A stretch of DNA of 64,000 nt from JBGRPZ01 sp041725955 (GTDB taxonomy: Bacteria; Bacteroidota; Bacteroidia; Bacteroidales; JBGRPZ01). Below the pieces are notes generated by a model that did not search any database, was not told where the DNA came from, and worked only from the letters and a program-made list of their open reading frames with translations. Shown here in pieces: positions 19,918 to 29,084 of the stretch (within the stretch, counting starts at the first letter, position 1; every line of letters starts with the position of its first letter). The stretch covers positions 39,301 to 103,300 of the forward strand of contig JBGRQE010000007.1 in the NCBI GenBank assembly GCA_041725955.1, written 5' to 3'. A program made the position numbers and the translations under genes.

Positions 19918-20472
19918 TTACTTCGCCCTTCTTATCTTCATTACAAAGCTTGAAATATAACCTACAACGACTCCCAAAATAGCACCACACAGAATATCTC
20001 CAGGATAATGACGACCCAAATATATACGACTATAAGAAACTAGTGCAGCCCATATAAACACCCACCAGATATATTTATAATGCTTTCGGAATACCAAAAA
20101 TAAAAAGGTAGCCAATCCAAAAGTATTGGCAGCATGTGAAGACACAAAGCCATATAGCCCTCCACATTTTCCATTCACAAGGTGAATTACAGATTCCAGC
20201 TCAGGATTATGACACGGTCTTAACCGCATAAAAACATTCTTAAACAGATGTACAGAAGCTTGGTCAGCCAATACAATAGTAATAATTACACCCAACAACA
20301 AAAGCCAAACTCTTTTCTTAAGTGCAAAATATCCCATAATCAGGAATACAACATATAAAGGAATCCATGTAAACTTATGGGTAATAAATTCCATTAAGGT
20401 ATCAAAAAATGGACTGTGGATTCCATTTAAAAACACAAACAGCTTCTCATCCAGATGTATTAGATAATCCAT
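19918..20472 (-). CDS. PAP2-family membrane phosphatase
   Basis: The 184-residue integral membrane protein carries the three acid-phosphatase motifs: KNVFMRLRP (the K-x6-RP motif), SSHAANT (the PSGH motif) and SRIYLGRHYPGD (SR-x5-H-x3-D). Four to five hydrophobic helices surround them. Such proteins dephosphorylate undecaprenyl pyrophosphate or phospholipid phosphates at the membrane. An undecaprenyl-diphosphatase role is the most common one but not proven here. The gene follows the TonB-C-like gene by 6 bp on the same strand, and the obgE group lies just upstream, so it may be the last gene of that transcript. Confidence 0.93.
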   Translation of the reverse strand: MDYLIHLDEKLFVFLNGIHSPFFDTLMEFITHKFTWIPLYVVFLIMGYFALKKRVWLLLLGVIITIVLADQASVHLFKNVFMRLRPCHNPELESVIHLVNGKCGGLYGFVSSHAANTFGLATFLFLVFRKHYKYIWWVFIWAALVSYSRIYLGRHYPGDILCGAILGVVVGYISSFVMKIRRAK

Positions 20473-20478
20473 TATTTC

Positions 20479-21114
20479 TTATTTCATCATTTTAATTGCC
20501 TGCTTCTTGATTTCAAAAAATTCGGTAGTCATCGGATTTCTTTTTATCAAGATATCTAAGTAAGAAATAGCTTTCTTCCCTTTTTTCTTCTTTAAATACT
20601 TTACTGCCCTATCCCAATAATATTTATCGTTTTTACATACAAATCCAGGATTCTCCCCTTCAACAACAATATAAGGATCAACTCTATTGGTTTGAGTTCC
20701 TTGGGTAACAAAGAGAATCGGTATTTCAAAACGGGTATACTTATCATCTTTACAGCTATTCCATTCTGCTTCAGGAAGAGACAAAACCTTTTTTATTTCC
20801 AGCTCAACACCATATCCTAAAGAATTTTTTACAACCACATTCTCTAACTGACCTGAGCAATTTACCGTAATATTTATAATAGAAATCCCGATAGCACACG
20901 CATTACGTGCAGCTTCGGGATATACAAAATTCTTATAAAACAATTTTTGAAAAGCCCAATGCCCACCTTTAAATCGATAATCCAAGATCATCTCTATGGT
21001 TTTGTTTCTACTATCGGCAACAGCCTTAATAGGTTCTGGAAATTTATATTCCTGAGCATTTACACTTAGAATACTAATTACAGCAAAAACGAAACATAAA
21101 AAACATCTTTTCAT
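20479..21114 (-). CDS. Periplasmic protein with TonB C-terminal-like domain
   Basis: I place the start at the ATG at 21114 (211 residues) because the extension to 21129 begins with TTG. A signal peptide ends near VNAQ. Residues ~80-160 resemble the TonB C-terminal fold: YPEAARNACAIG, then I-N-I-T-V-N-C-SGQLENVVV and the final VLSLPEAEW. There is no N-terminal anchor plus proline-rich linker, so it is not a complete TonB. The lysine-rich C-terminus (KKKKGKKAISYLD) resembles half a TPR. Secreted TonB-C-like proteins are common in Bacteroidota and their role is unclear. It sits between obgE and the PAP2 gene on the same strand. Confidence 0.75.
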   Translation of the reverse strand: MKRCFLCFVFAVISILSVNAQEYKFPEPIKAVADSRNKTIEMILDYRFKGGHWAFQKLFYKNFVYPEAARNACAIGISIINITVNCSGQLENVVVKNSLGYGVELEIKKVLSLPEAEWNSCKDDKYTRFEIPILFVTQGTQTNRVDPYIVVEGENPGFVCKNDKYYWDRAVKYLKKKKGKKAISYLDILIKRNPMTTEFFEIKKQAIKMMK

Positions 21115-21139
21115 AGGCTTGGGCTTCAAAAAAACAATG

Positions 21140-22138
21140 TTAAACTTCCTTATTTATCTCAGACCAAATAATATCCTTTAACTCGGTTAAACCTTTTTGA
21201 GCAACACTAGAGATAAATACATGTGGAATATTTTTTGGTAAGGCAGAACGAATTTCTTCAGTAAGCTCCTCATCAAGCATATCAGACTTGGTTATTGCGA
21301 GTAATCGTCCCTTATCAAGCAATTCTGGATTATATAGGCGTAATTCATTCAACAGAATATCATACTCCTTATTAATATCATCACTATCAGCAGGAATCAT
21401 AAACAGCAATACTGAGTTACGTTCTATATGCCGTAGAAACCTTAATCCAAGACCTTTTCCTTCATGGGCACCTTCAATAATTCCAGGAATATCGGCCATT
21501 ACGAATGACTTTCCATCTCTATAAGAAATCATTCCCAAATTAGGCTTTAAGGTTGTAAAAGGATAATCTGCAATTTCAGGTTTAGCAGCAGAAATTACAG
21601 AAAGTAAAGTAGACTTACCTGCATTAGGAAAGCCAACCAATCCGACATCTGCCAATAACTTCAATTCAATAACAATCCACGACTCTATTCCATCCTCTCC
21701 AGGTTGGGCATATCGGGGAGTTTGGTTGGTTGATGTTTTAAAGTGAACATTTCCCAATCCTCCACGACCACCTTTAAATAAAACATGAGTTTGATCGTGT
21801 TCAGTAATTTCACATAAAAAATCTCCGGTTTCGGCATCACGAATCACGGTTCCTAAAGGAACTTCCACAAAAACATCTTCACCACTAGCACCAAAACTCA
21901 TTTGTCTTCCTCCAGACTCACCGTGATCGGCACGAATATGTTTGGTATATTTTAAGTGAAGAAGAGTCCATCTATGTCTGTTTCCCTTTAGAATAATATG
22001 ACCTCCACGACCACCATCTCCTCCATCCGGACCTCCTTTAGGTACGAATTTTTCTCTTCTCATATGTGTGGAGCCAGCTCCACCATTACCAGAACGGCAA
22101 TATATTTTTACGTAATCAACAAAGTTCGAACTTGCCAT
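21140..22138 (-). CDS. obgE: Obg-family GTPase ObgE/CgtA
   Basis: The 332-residue protein has the glycine-rich Obg domain (1-158, with GGDGGRGGHI), then a GTPase domain. Its G1 is GFPNAGKST, G3 is DIPGIIEGAHEGKGLG, and the G4 position reads ITKSDM. The C-terminal OCT domain of longer members is absent, as is usual in Bacteroidota. Obg binds the large ribosomal subunit and couples ribosome assembly to guanine nucleotide levels. The gene follows the adenylate kinase gene with a 50-bp gap on the same strand, next to hpt, a nucleotide-metabolism neighbourhood commonly seen in the phylum. Confidence 0.97.
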   Translation of the reverse strand: MASSNFVDYVKIYCRSGNGGAGSTHMRREKFVPKGGPDGGDGGRGGHIILKGNRHRWTLLHLKYTKHIRADHGESGGRQMSFGASGEDVFVEVPLGTVIRDAETGDFLCEITEHDQTHVLFKGGRGGLGNVHFKTSTNQTPRYAQPGEDGIESWIVIELKLLADVGLVGFPNAGKSTLLSVISAAKPEIADYPFTTLKPNLGMISYRDGKSFVMADIPGIIEGAHEGKGLGLRFLRHIERNSVLLFMIPADSDDINKEYDILLNELRLYNPELLDKGRLLAITKSDMLDEELTEEIRSALPKNIPHVFISSVAQKGLTELKDIIWSEINKEV

Positions 22139-22188
22139 TTTTTTCTTATATACTGTAAATACGAAACACGATCAAAAAGCTCAAAATA

Positions 22189-23358
22189 TTATCTAATCTT
22201 TGAGTAAGCTTCGTCAATGGCAGAGCTAAGTCGATCGAAGATTTCTTCTTTATCAGCTTGACCTAGAATACCAACGTATTTATTTTGTTTTTTGTAATAA
22301 TCAATTACTGGAGTAGTTTTTTTCTCATACTGCTCCAAACGTTTTACAATTAACTCGGTGGAAGCATCATAAATACGTGCACTATCAGTTCTTCCCCTTT
22401 CAGCAAGACGTTTTACACTTTCCAAAACAGGAACTCTCATATCTAACATTACAGATACTCTTGAGTTTAATCGTCTCAGCAAGCCATCTAATATATATGC
22501 TTGTACAATGGTACGAGGAAATCCTTTAAAGATAAAACCATTCGCAGAGGAATTCTTTTTGATTTTGCGTTCAATTAACTTGACAGCAATTTCATCAGGA
22601 ACAATCTCGCCTGCTTCCATATATGGTTTTGCAATACGGCCAATCTCTGTATCGTTTTTAATTTCACGACGCAACATCTTCCCTGTAGAAATGTATACAA
22701 GATTATACTTTTTTGCCAACATCTCTCCTTGGGTTCCTTTACCTGCACCAGGCAATCCAAGAAGAACAACATTAAACCATACTTTCTTCAGGCTTTGCTC
22801 AATGGTTGAACGAATGCTATTAAAAATAGCTTCGACAGAACCAACTCCCTGAATAGGGAAATACATTCCTTTCTCGCGATAAAATTCAGCAACCGGAGCA
22901 GTTTTATTTTCATACTCCTTCAAACGATACTGAATTACCTCATAATTGTCATCCTTACGATTAGATACTTTTGCTCGCTCCAAAAGGCGATTCACTAATT
23001 CTTCTTTTGGAACCTCAAGACTCAACATACAAGTAAGAGAGGTGTTCAATTTCAAGAGCAAACCTTCAAGAATATAAGCCTGAACAATAGTTCGAGGAAA
23101 ACCATCAAAAAGAATACCATTAGAATCGGGATTCGTTTTTATCTTCTTCTCGATAATTTGAACAATAATCTCGTCTGGAGCCAATCCTCCTTTTTCAATA
23201 ATCTCTTTGGCTTGCATTCCCAAATCTGTTCCTGCAGCAATTTCCTCGCGCAAAATATCTCCCGTAGAAATATAAGTTAAATTATATTCCTTTAAGAGCA
23301 ACTTAGATTGCGTACCTTTACCTGCACCTGGAGGTCCAAACAAAGCAATATTTAGCAT
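22189..23358 (-). CDS. adk: Tandem-duplicated adenylate kinase, second copy degenerate
   Basis: The protein has 389 residues, twice the usual ~190, because it contains two complete adenylate-kinase folds in tandem. Copy 1 (1-190) has GPPGAGKGT (8-16), STGDILR with the conserved Asp, FDGFPRT with Asp86, and a short LID. It should be active in 2 ADP to ATP plus AMP. Copy 2 (195-389) keeps GLPGAGKGT (202-210), but STGD has become STGK (Lys228) and FDGFPRT has become FKGFPRT (Lys279). The two acidic residues normally involved in magnesium/substrate positioning are thus both Lys, so copy 2 is probably not a normal kinase and may regulate or stabilise copy 1. The gene sits between hpt and obgE. Confidence 0.92.
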   Translation of the reverse strand: MLNIALFGPPGAGKGTQSKLLLKEYNLTYISTGDILREEIAAGTDLGMQAKEIIEKGGLAPDEIIVQIIEKKIKTNPDSNGILFDGFPRTIVQAYILEGLLLKLNTSLTCMLSLEVPKEELVNRLLERAKVSNRKDDNYEVIQYRLKEYENKTAPVAEFYREKGMYFPIQGVGSVEAIFNSIRSTIEQSLKKVWFNVVLLGLPGAGKGTQGEMLAKKYNLVYISTGKMLRREIKNDTEIGRIAKPYMEAGEIVPDEIAVKLIERKIKKNSSANGFIFKGFPRTIVQAYILDGLLRRLNSRVSVMLDMRVPVLESVKRLAERGRTDSARIYDASTELIVKRLEQYEKKTTPVIDYYKKQNKYVGILGQADKEEIFDRLSSAIDEAYSKIR

Positions 23359-23397
23359 AGCCTACTACGTGTTTTTGGGGTTAAATCGGTTTACAGC

Positions 23398-23937
23398 TTA
23401 TTCTTCTACAAGCTGATAGATATCTGGTAAATTCCTTCCATGACCATCATAGTCAAGACCATAACCAACGATAAAATCACTAGGAATATCCATACCAATG
23501 TAATCAATTGGATAATCTTTCTGAAAAGCTTGAGGCTTAAATAGCATACTTGCTATTTTCACTTCACTGGCTTTCATATTCTTTAATTTCTCAATTGTCG
23601 CTCCCATTGTAATTCCTGTATCAATTAAATCTTCAATAATTACAATAGTACGGTCGTGGATGTCTTCATCTAGGCCTATTAGTTCACGAACAGTATGTGT
23701 AGTTTGGGTTCCAACATATGAAGAAAGTTTAACAAAGGAAATCTCACATTCAATAGTGATCTTTTTAAGTAGATCTGATGCAAACATAAAAGCACCATTA
23801 AGAACTACTAAAAACAAAGGATTCTTTCCCTCAAGATCTTTATTGATCTTATCTGCAACTTTTTGAATGGCGCTATCTAGCTCTGCCCCACTTATCGACA
23901 ACTCAAATTCCTTATCCTTTACCTTAACTCTTTTCAT
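23398..23937 (-). CDS. hpt: Hypoxanthine phosphoribosyltransferase
   Basis: I start at the ATG at 23937, giving 179 residues (MKRVKVKDKEFEL), the normal family length; the frame continues upstream to a TTG at 23961. The PRPP-binding loop IVIIEDLIDTGITM and the flexible-loop region with SSYVGT are present, as is the C-terminal DFIVGYGLDY that holds the purine base. The enzyme salvages hypoxanthine and guanine with PRPP to IMP and GMP. It is the first gene of the hpt-adk-obgE set, 39 bp ahead of adk, with a promoter box just upstream. Confidence 0.95.
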   Translation of the reverse strand: MKRVKVKDKEFELSISGAELDSAIQKVADKINKDLEGKNPLFLVVLNGAFMFASDLLKKITIECEISFVKLSSYVGTQTTHTVRELIGLDEDIHDRTIVIIEDLIDTGITMGATIEKLKNMKASEVKIASMLFKPQAFQKDYPIDYIGMDIPSDFIVGYGLDYDGHGRNLPDIYQLVEE

Positions 23938-23980
23938 GAAAGTAAAACTTATATAGTTCAAAAAAGTTTAATTGAAAGGG

Positions 23981-23988
23981 CAAATATA
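23981..23988 (-). promoter_or_regulatory. Bacteroidota-type -7 box for hpt-adk-obgE
   Basis: On the minus strand the sequence reads TATATTTG, a perfect TAnnTTTG match, 44 bp ahead of the hpt ATG. No clear -33 TTG is seen, so this is a candidate only. Confidence 0.5.
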
Positions 23989-24021
23989 CATTAAAGCTTA
24001 AGAAAAATAAGCGAAATACAT

Positions 24022-24029
24022 TATTTTTG
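24022..24029 (+). promoter_or_regulatory. Bacteroidota-type -7 box for purE
   Basis: TATTTTTG fits TAnnTTTG and lies 35 bp upstream of the purE ATG. It is divergent from the hpt candidate box 33 bp away, giving a compact divergent promoter region. The -33 element is weak. Confidence 0.5.
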
Positions 24030-24063
24030 TCTCGATTATTTTACATAAACCCTTAAAATACAA

Positions 24064-24570
24064 ATGAAAGCACGAGTAAGTATTATCATGGGAAGTACTT
24101 CTGACCTCCCAGTAATGGAAAAAGCAGCTAAATTTTTAGATGACATGGAAATTCCTTTTGAAATCCATGCCCTATCTGCTCACCGTACACCTGAACAAGT
24201 AGAAGAATTTGCAAAAAATGCACACCTAAATGGTATTGAGGTAATTATTGCCGCTGCAGGAATGGCAGCTCACCTTCCAGGTGTTGTTGCTGCAATGACT
24301 CCACTACCTGTTATTGGAGTGCCTATCAAGGCGTCTTTAGACGGATTAGATGCCCTTCTTGCTATTGTTCAAATGCCTCCTGGAATTCCTGTTGCTACTG
24401 TTGGAATCAATGGTGCTCTTAATGCAGGTATTTTAGCTGCTCAAATTATTGCCAATGGCGATGAATTCGTTTTTGAACGTTTGGTAAAATATAAGGCTTC
24501 ATTAAAGCAAAAAATTGTAAAGGCGAATGAAGATCTTAAACAAATTGAATTTAAACACAAAGTGAATTAA
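24064..24570 (+). CDS. purE: N5-carboxyaminoimidazole ribonucleotide mutase PurE
   Basis: The 168-residue protein is a class I PurE. Its landmarks are the N-terminal IIMGSTSDLPVM, the SAHRTPE motif with the catalytic His, the AAAGMAAHLPGVVA loop and the GINGALNAGILAAQI segment. It converts N5-CAIR to CAIR in de novo purine synthesis, normally after PurK, which is not in this window. purC is 27 kb away, so the pathway genes are dispersed. The gene appears monocistronic, followed by a long inverted repeat. Confidence 0.97.
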   Translation: MKARVSIIMGSTSDLPVMEKAAKFLDDMEIPFEIHALSAHRTPEQVEEFAKNAHLNGIEVIIAAAGMAAHLPGVVAAMTPLPVIGVPIKASLDGLDALLAIVQMPPGIPVATVGINGALNAGILAAQIIANGDEFVFERLVKYKASLKQKIVKANEDLKQIEFKHKVN

Positions 24571-24576
24571 TTTGAT

Positions 24577-24648
24577 TTTCGTGTTACACTAATTCGCATA
24601 TTATGTTTCGGATTTCATTTCTCGAAACATGATATGCGATACACGAAA
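24577..24648. repeat. Long imperfect inverted repeat after purE
   Basis: Three paired segments form a nested hairpin: TTTCGTGT (24577) with ACACGAAA (24641), TCGCATAT (24594) with ATATGCGA (24632), and ATGTTTCG (24603) with CGAAACAT (24623). The loop is 12 nt. One arm has an extra 8-9 nt, so the lower stem is interrupted. There is no T tract. It may be a processing or termination hairpin or a decayed palindromic element. Confidence 0.75.
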
Positions 24649-24715
24649 TTTATACTTCCCATAATAATCAATCTTTAAAAAAGTTTTCCTAATAAACTCT
24701 AATTATTTATAGACT

Positions 24716-25876
24716 ATGAAAAGGAAAACTAACTACGCTTTGCTGGCTATGGCTCTGTGCATACTGCTCTTTGGGGGATGCAAGAAAAATGAGCTAAAAG
24801 ACATTACCTCCACAAACAATCGCCTCAAACAAGAAGGAATTAAAATTGACGAATTAAAAGAGATGCTTACTCTTTCTGCAATTACTATGCGCTATCATGA
24901 AGGAGCAAGAGAAAAGGAAACCAAAGATCTATTGGCTCAAAAAGATTTGGCAACAAAAGGTAATTGGGATTTAATTTGGTATGCCGACAACAATATGTTA
25001 TCTGCTCAAATTATGATTGTAAAACACCATTACTTACCTAACACATATGCCATCGTTCCTAAAGGACAAAAGCAAAACAATGTCTTTTCCTTATATCAAG
25101 GATTTAATGTCCTTGGACATAAAGAATTCACATGGGTACCTCCCGGACAAAAACCTTTATATTTTGCAAGTGGAGCACATCAGATTGCTGACGCTATGTT
25201 TAACTTAAAAGCAGATTCTCCAAATTTCAACCTCCATGATGCCAAAGTTTCTGATATGATAAAAGCAATGATAAATAACTGGGACAAAAACAGTCCTATT
25301 ACCATTTATGTTGCAGGACATAGTCTTGGAGGTGCAAATGCAAGCATGTTAGGCGTATATATACATACAGCATTAAGTAGTATTCCAAATATTCCAGATA
25401 AAAAAGTAAACCTTAGAATATTCAATTATGCCGGACCTAATCTATTTGAACAAGATTTTGCCGACTACTACAATAATTTAAGAAACGACCAACATATTAA
25501 TGTTTTTGAACAAGCAGTTGTTATTCGTGGTGATGTAGTTAGCAACTACTTTCCTCAAGCATTTGATCAAATGGTCGAGGAGCAAAACTATAATTCTGTA
25601 ATGAAAGTTACTGTTAAAGGAATGGTTGGTGCTTTCAATTTAGCCTTAAAAGCATCGGGAGAAAAATTTATTCCTCTTGGATTCGAAAGCGATGGTTCGA
25701 GAATGTATTTAATTAACAAACAAGATCCAAAGAAATTTGAACTTGACGGAAAAATAAGTACTCCAAAAGAATGGATTAATACTTATTTATACAATCATCT
25801 ACCAAATAACTATTTAGCCACAGTAGGTGCTCCTGAAGTTCCTCATTTGGAACATAACGAACCCTGGCAAAACTAA
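24716..25876 (+). CDS. Class 3 lipase-like lipoprotein
   Basis: The 386-residue protein has a lipoprotein signal with lipobox LFGGC (lipid Cys22). The alpha/beta-hydrolase nucleophile elbow GHSLGG is at 201-206, with Ser203, preceded by TIYVA. Further along, NYAGPNLFE is the usual strand of fungal-type class 3 lipases. The His of the triad is probably in the C-terminal segment with NHLP. The likely action is hydrolysis of acyl esters at the outer membrane or periplasm; the substrate is unknown. The stop is 4 bp from the stop of the convergent holA gene. Confidence 0.85.
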   Translation: MKRKTNYALLAMALCILLFGGCKKNELKDITSTNNRLKQEGIKIDELKEMLTLSAITMRYHEGAREKETKDLLAQKDLATKGNWDLIWYADNNMLSAQIMIVKHHYLPNTYAIVPKGQKQNNVFSLYQGFNVLGHKEFTWVPPGQKPLYFASGAHQIADAMFNLKADSPNFNLHDAKVSDMIKAMINNWDKNSPITIYVAGHSLGGANASMLGVYIHTALSSIPNIPDKKVNLRIFNYAGPNLFEQDFADYYNNLRNDQHINVFEQAVVIRGDVVSNYFPQAFDQMVEEQNYNSVMKVTVKGMVGAFNLALKASGEKFIPLGFESDGSRMYLINKQDPKKFELDGKISTPKEWINTYLYNHLPNNYLATVGAPEVPHLEHNEPWQN

Positions 25877-25880
25877 AATA

Positions 25881-26924
25881 TTAGTGGAGAATCTTAAACA
25901 ACAACTCTTTAAGTAATTCTCCATCATCAACATTGGCATTATCGACTCCTTTTGCTTTTAAATCATACACCCTTAAATGATGAATGATTTTATGAAGTTT
26001 TAGGGGTCGATAATTTTTTGATGCAATCTGATAATCTTTCAAAAAGAAAGGATGTACACCTAATTTTGCTGCCAACTCATTTTTGGGTAACTGGTATAAT
26101 TCTATATACATAATTACCTTAGAAAAAAAGTTAAACAATGCAGGAAGAGTTTTTAATAAAGGATTCTGCTTAGGGTTATCGGCAAAATACTTCCCTATTA
26201 AATTCGCCTTATAAACATCTTTATTAGCCAAAGCATTTACCAGTTCAAAGACATTAAAATCTTTACTAATTCCAATGTTTTTTTCAATAAGTTTTAAGTC
26301 AATTTTCCCTCCTTTAGGCAGAGATATCAACAGTTTTTCCAACTCATTAGATACCTTTGAAAGATCTGCCCCCAAGTATTCTGTTAGCATTAATGATGCT
26401 TTATCTGAAATTGTGCAAGCCTGATTTTGCACATATTTCTGAATCCAATCAGGAACCTGATTATCATAAAGCTTCTTTGACTCAAAAAGGATTCCATGCC
26501 GTGTAAACATTCTTCCTAAAGAAGTTCTTGCATCTATACGTTTATTCTTATACAAAAAGACCAATACAGTTGATTTTAGAGGATCTTTTAAATAGGAATA
26601 CAAAAGTTCTTCTGGACTACCCTTTGTGCTTTCATGTTTTTTATCTCTGGGAGGAAAATTATTCATCTCCTGAGCTTCTCTAACAATTACAAGATGATGA
26701 TCGGCCATCATCGGAAATCTCCTAGCTTCGCTAACAACTTGAGATAGACTAATATCACGACCATATAAGATTGTCTGATTAAAAGCTTTCTCAGATTCAT
26801 CCAGAACTTCTTGTTCGAGCAAAGAAGCTATACTATCAATAAAATAAGACTCCTCACCACTTAAAAAATAAACTGGTGCAAACTGTTTGTTACTAATTTC
26901 GCGTATAATCTGCTCGTATTTCAC
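25881..26924 (-). CDS. holA: DNA polymerase III delta subunit
   Basis: I place the start at a GTG at 26924 (VKYEQIIREI, about 347 residues), which matches the family N-terminus; the frame runs on to a TTG at 26957. The motif PVYFLSGEESYFIDSIASLLE is the typical beginning of HolA, and the Q-V-V-S-EARRFPMMADHHLVIVREA strand is equally characteristic. Domain 3 with KNELAAKLGVHPFFLKDY and the collar helices follows. The protein is the clamp-loader subunit that opens the beta clamp. It is convergent with the lipase gene and divergent from the aspartase gene. Confidence 0.93.
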   Translation of the reverse strand: MKYEQIIREISNKQFAPVYFLSGEESYFIDSIASLLEQEVLDESEKAFNQTILYGRDISLSQVVSEARRFPMMADHHLVIVREAQEMNNFPPRDKKHESTKGSPEELLYSYLKDPLKSTVLVFLYKNKRIDARTSLGRMFTRHGILFESKKLYDNQVPDWIQKYVQNQACTISDKASLMLTEYLGADLSKVSNELEKLLISLPKGGKIDLKLIEKNIGISKDFNVFELVNALANKDVYKANLIGKYFADNPKQNPLLKTLPALFNFFSKVIMYIELYQLPKNELAAKLGVHPFFLKDYQIASKNYRPLKLHKIIHHLRVYDLKAKGVDNANVDDGELLKELLFKILH

Positions 26925-27167
26925 CGTATGGAATTTTTGACAAAGATAGAAATTCAACCTAAAGTAAACATAGGTCTTAATTTTGATTTACAAAGGTAAA
27001 ATCTTCTGTATCTATTCTGTGTTAATAAAAGAGAAATTAAAAGTTAGAAACAATCTAAAAAAAAATATACCAAATACATTAGGTTCTTTTATTTTTTTTT
27101 CCACCTTTGCGACTGTTAATATATTAACAGAAGAATAAAAATAAGACAATAGTTCAAACGAAGAGAA

Positions 27168-29009
27168 ATGGAACTCACTAACAAAACCGAATTCATTGGA
27201 AAGATTGAACTTTTCAATGGAATTAAGAAGGATAAGCTTGAGTTAATCGCACAAGAAGCCGTTTTAAAAGTTTTTAAAGCTGGTGAATTACTTTTTGAAG
27301 AAGATGCTCCCAGAAAAGAAATTTTCTTAATTGTTAAAGGTAAAGTTGATTTATTTAAGACCAACGCCTGGGGCAATGAGAAAAAAGTTACCGTATTCGG
27401 TGAACTTGACTTTATTGGTGAAGGCTCTTTAATGGAAGATATTCCTCACTCTACTTCTGCCAGAGCTGAAATTGATACTCAAGTCCTTATTATCAAAGCC
27501 GATTTCTTTGCAAAACACGGAGACATTGCAGTTCCTACCTTTAGTAATGTTGCAAAAGTCATTTCAAGACGTATGCGCCATGCAAATGCCCGTGCAAACA
27601 ACTCTGCTGCTCAGTATGAATCAGGAAGAACCCGAGGTGAGCACGATTTACTTGGCGACAGAGAAGTTCCTTACGAATACTATTATGGTGTACAAACACT
27701 TCGTGCACTCGAAAACTTCAATATCAGCGGTATAACCCTAAACTTCTTTCCAAAATTTATCCGTGCTCTTGCCATGGTTAAAAAAGCTGCTGCCCTAGCT
27801 AATAATGAAATAGGTCAAATGCCACAAGAAATTTGCAATGCAATTTGCCAGGCTTGTGATGAAGTTATCGATAATCGTTTCCATCATCATTTTGTGGTAG
27901 ATATGATTCAAGGTGGAGCCGGTACCTCAACCAATATGAATGCCAACGAAGTTATTGCCAATCGTGCCTTGGAGATTATGGGAAAAGAAAAAGGTGAGTA
28001 TCAGTATTGCCATCCTAATAATCATGTTAATATGGCACAATCGACAAACGATGCCTACCCTTCTGCAATAAAAATTGCCCTCATAATGGCCAATGAATCA
28101 TTGGTGAAAGTTTTAAAGAAATTAATCTCTCAACTACGTGTCAAAGGTGAGCAATTTGCTGATGTTATAAAAATGGGTAGAACTCAGCTTCAAGATGCTG
28201 TTCCTATGACTCTTGGACAAAGCTTTATTGCTTTTGCTGACACATTAGAAGAAGACATTGAAATATTAAACCAAAATGCCGATCTTTTTGAAAAGATAAA
28301 TATGGGAGGTACGGCAATTGGTACAGGAATATGCGCCAATCCAGAATATCGCCAATCTGTAATAAAACATATGCGCAATGTTACTGGAATGAAAATGAAA
28401 TTGGCATCAAACCTTGTGGCTGCAACTCCAGACACTGGCGATTTTGTAATTTATTCTTCAGCTATTAAGCGCCTTGCTGTAAAACTTAGCAAAATTTGTA
28501 ATGATTTACGACTTATGTCTTCTGGTCCTAGAGCAGGAATCAACGAAATCAACCTTCCTCCAATGCAACCAGGATCATCCATTATGCCTGGAAAAGTAAA
28601 TCCTGTAATTCCAGAGGTAGTAAATCAAATTGCATTCAAAGTAATTGGTAATGATCTAACCGTTTCTATGGCTGCAGAAGCAGGTCAGTTAGAGTTAAAT
28701 GTTATGGAACCTGTAATCGTTCAAAGCCTTTTCGAATCTATAGAAATGCTTAAAAATGGAATGAAAGTTCTTGACCGTCGTTGTATTCGTGATATAACTG
28801 CAAATAGCAAACATTGCAAAGAACAAGTAAACCGTAGTATTGGTTTAGTAACAGCTCTTAATCCTTATATTGGTTACGAAAACTCTACTATGATTGCTAA
28901 GGAAGCTTTAGAAATGAATAAAAGTGTTTACGACTTAGTCCTGGAGCACAAACTATTAACTAAAGAAAAACTGGATACTATCTTAGATCCTAAAAATATG
29001 ATTCAGTAA
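27168..29009 (+). CDS. aspA: Aspartate ammonia-lyase with N-terminal cyclic-nucleotide-binding-like domain
   Basis: The 613-residue protein is longer than aspartase (~470). Residues ~10-135 form a CRP-type cyclic-nucleotide-binding beta roll (LIAQEAVLKVFKAGELLFEE, FLIVKGKVDLFK, GEGSLMED). The phosphate-binding Arg of true cAMP sites is not in place (the segment reads PHSTSARA), so the ligand may differ. Residues ~155-613 are a full aspartase/fumarase-superfamily enzyme: GGAGTSTNMNANEV near 249-262, the TND motif, and the signature GSSIMPGKVNP at 469-479. It interconverts aspartate with fumarate plus ammonia. In anaerobic Bacteroidota this can feed fumarate respiration or supply nitrogen. No helix-turn-helix is present, so the N-terminal domain should act on the enzyme itself. 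Confidence 0.92.
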   Translation: MELTNKTEFIGKIELFNGIKKDKLELIAQEAVLKVFKAGELLFEEDAPRKEIFLIVKGKVDLFKTNAWGNEKKVTVFGELDFIGEGSLMEDIPHSTSARAEIDTQVLIIKADFFAKHGDIAVPTFSNVAKVISRRMRHANARANNSAAQYESGRTRGEHDLLGDREVPYEYYYGVQTLRALENFNISGITLNFFPKFIRALAMVKKAAALANNEIGQMPQEICNAICQACDEVIDNRFHHHFVVDMIQGGAGTSTNMNANEVIANRALEIMGKEKGEYQYCHPNNHVNMAQSTNDAYPSAIKIALIMANESLVKVLKKLISQLRVKGEQFADVIKMGRTQLQDAVPMTLGQSFIAFADTLEEDIEILNQNADLFEKINMGGTAIGTGICANPEYRQSVIKHMRNVTGMKMKLASNLVAATPDTGDFVIYSSAIKRLAVKLSKICNDLRLMSSGPRAGINEINLPPMQPGSSIMPGKVNPVIPEVVNQIAFKVIGNDLTVSMAAEAGQLELNVMEPVIVQSLFESIEMLKNGMKVLDRRCIRDITANSKHCKEQVNRSIGLVTALNPYIGYENSTMIAKEALEMNKSVYDLVLEHKLLTKEKLDTILDPKNMIQ

Positions 29010-29084
29010 CCTTTTTACTGAACCAAAACCTTATCATATTAACTCCATTGTTCAGAAGCAATTACCCAAATCTTCTGAAAACTT

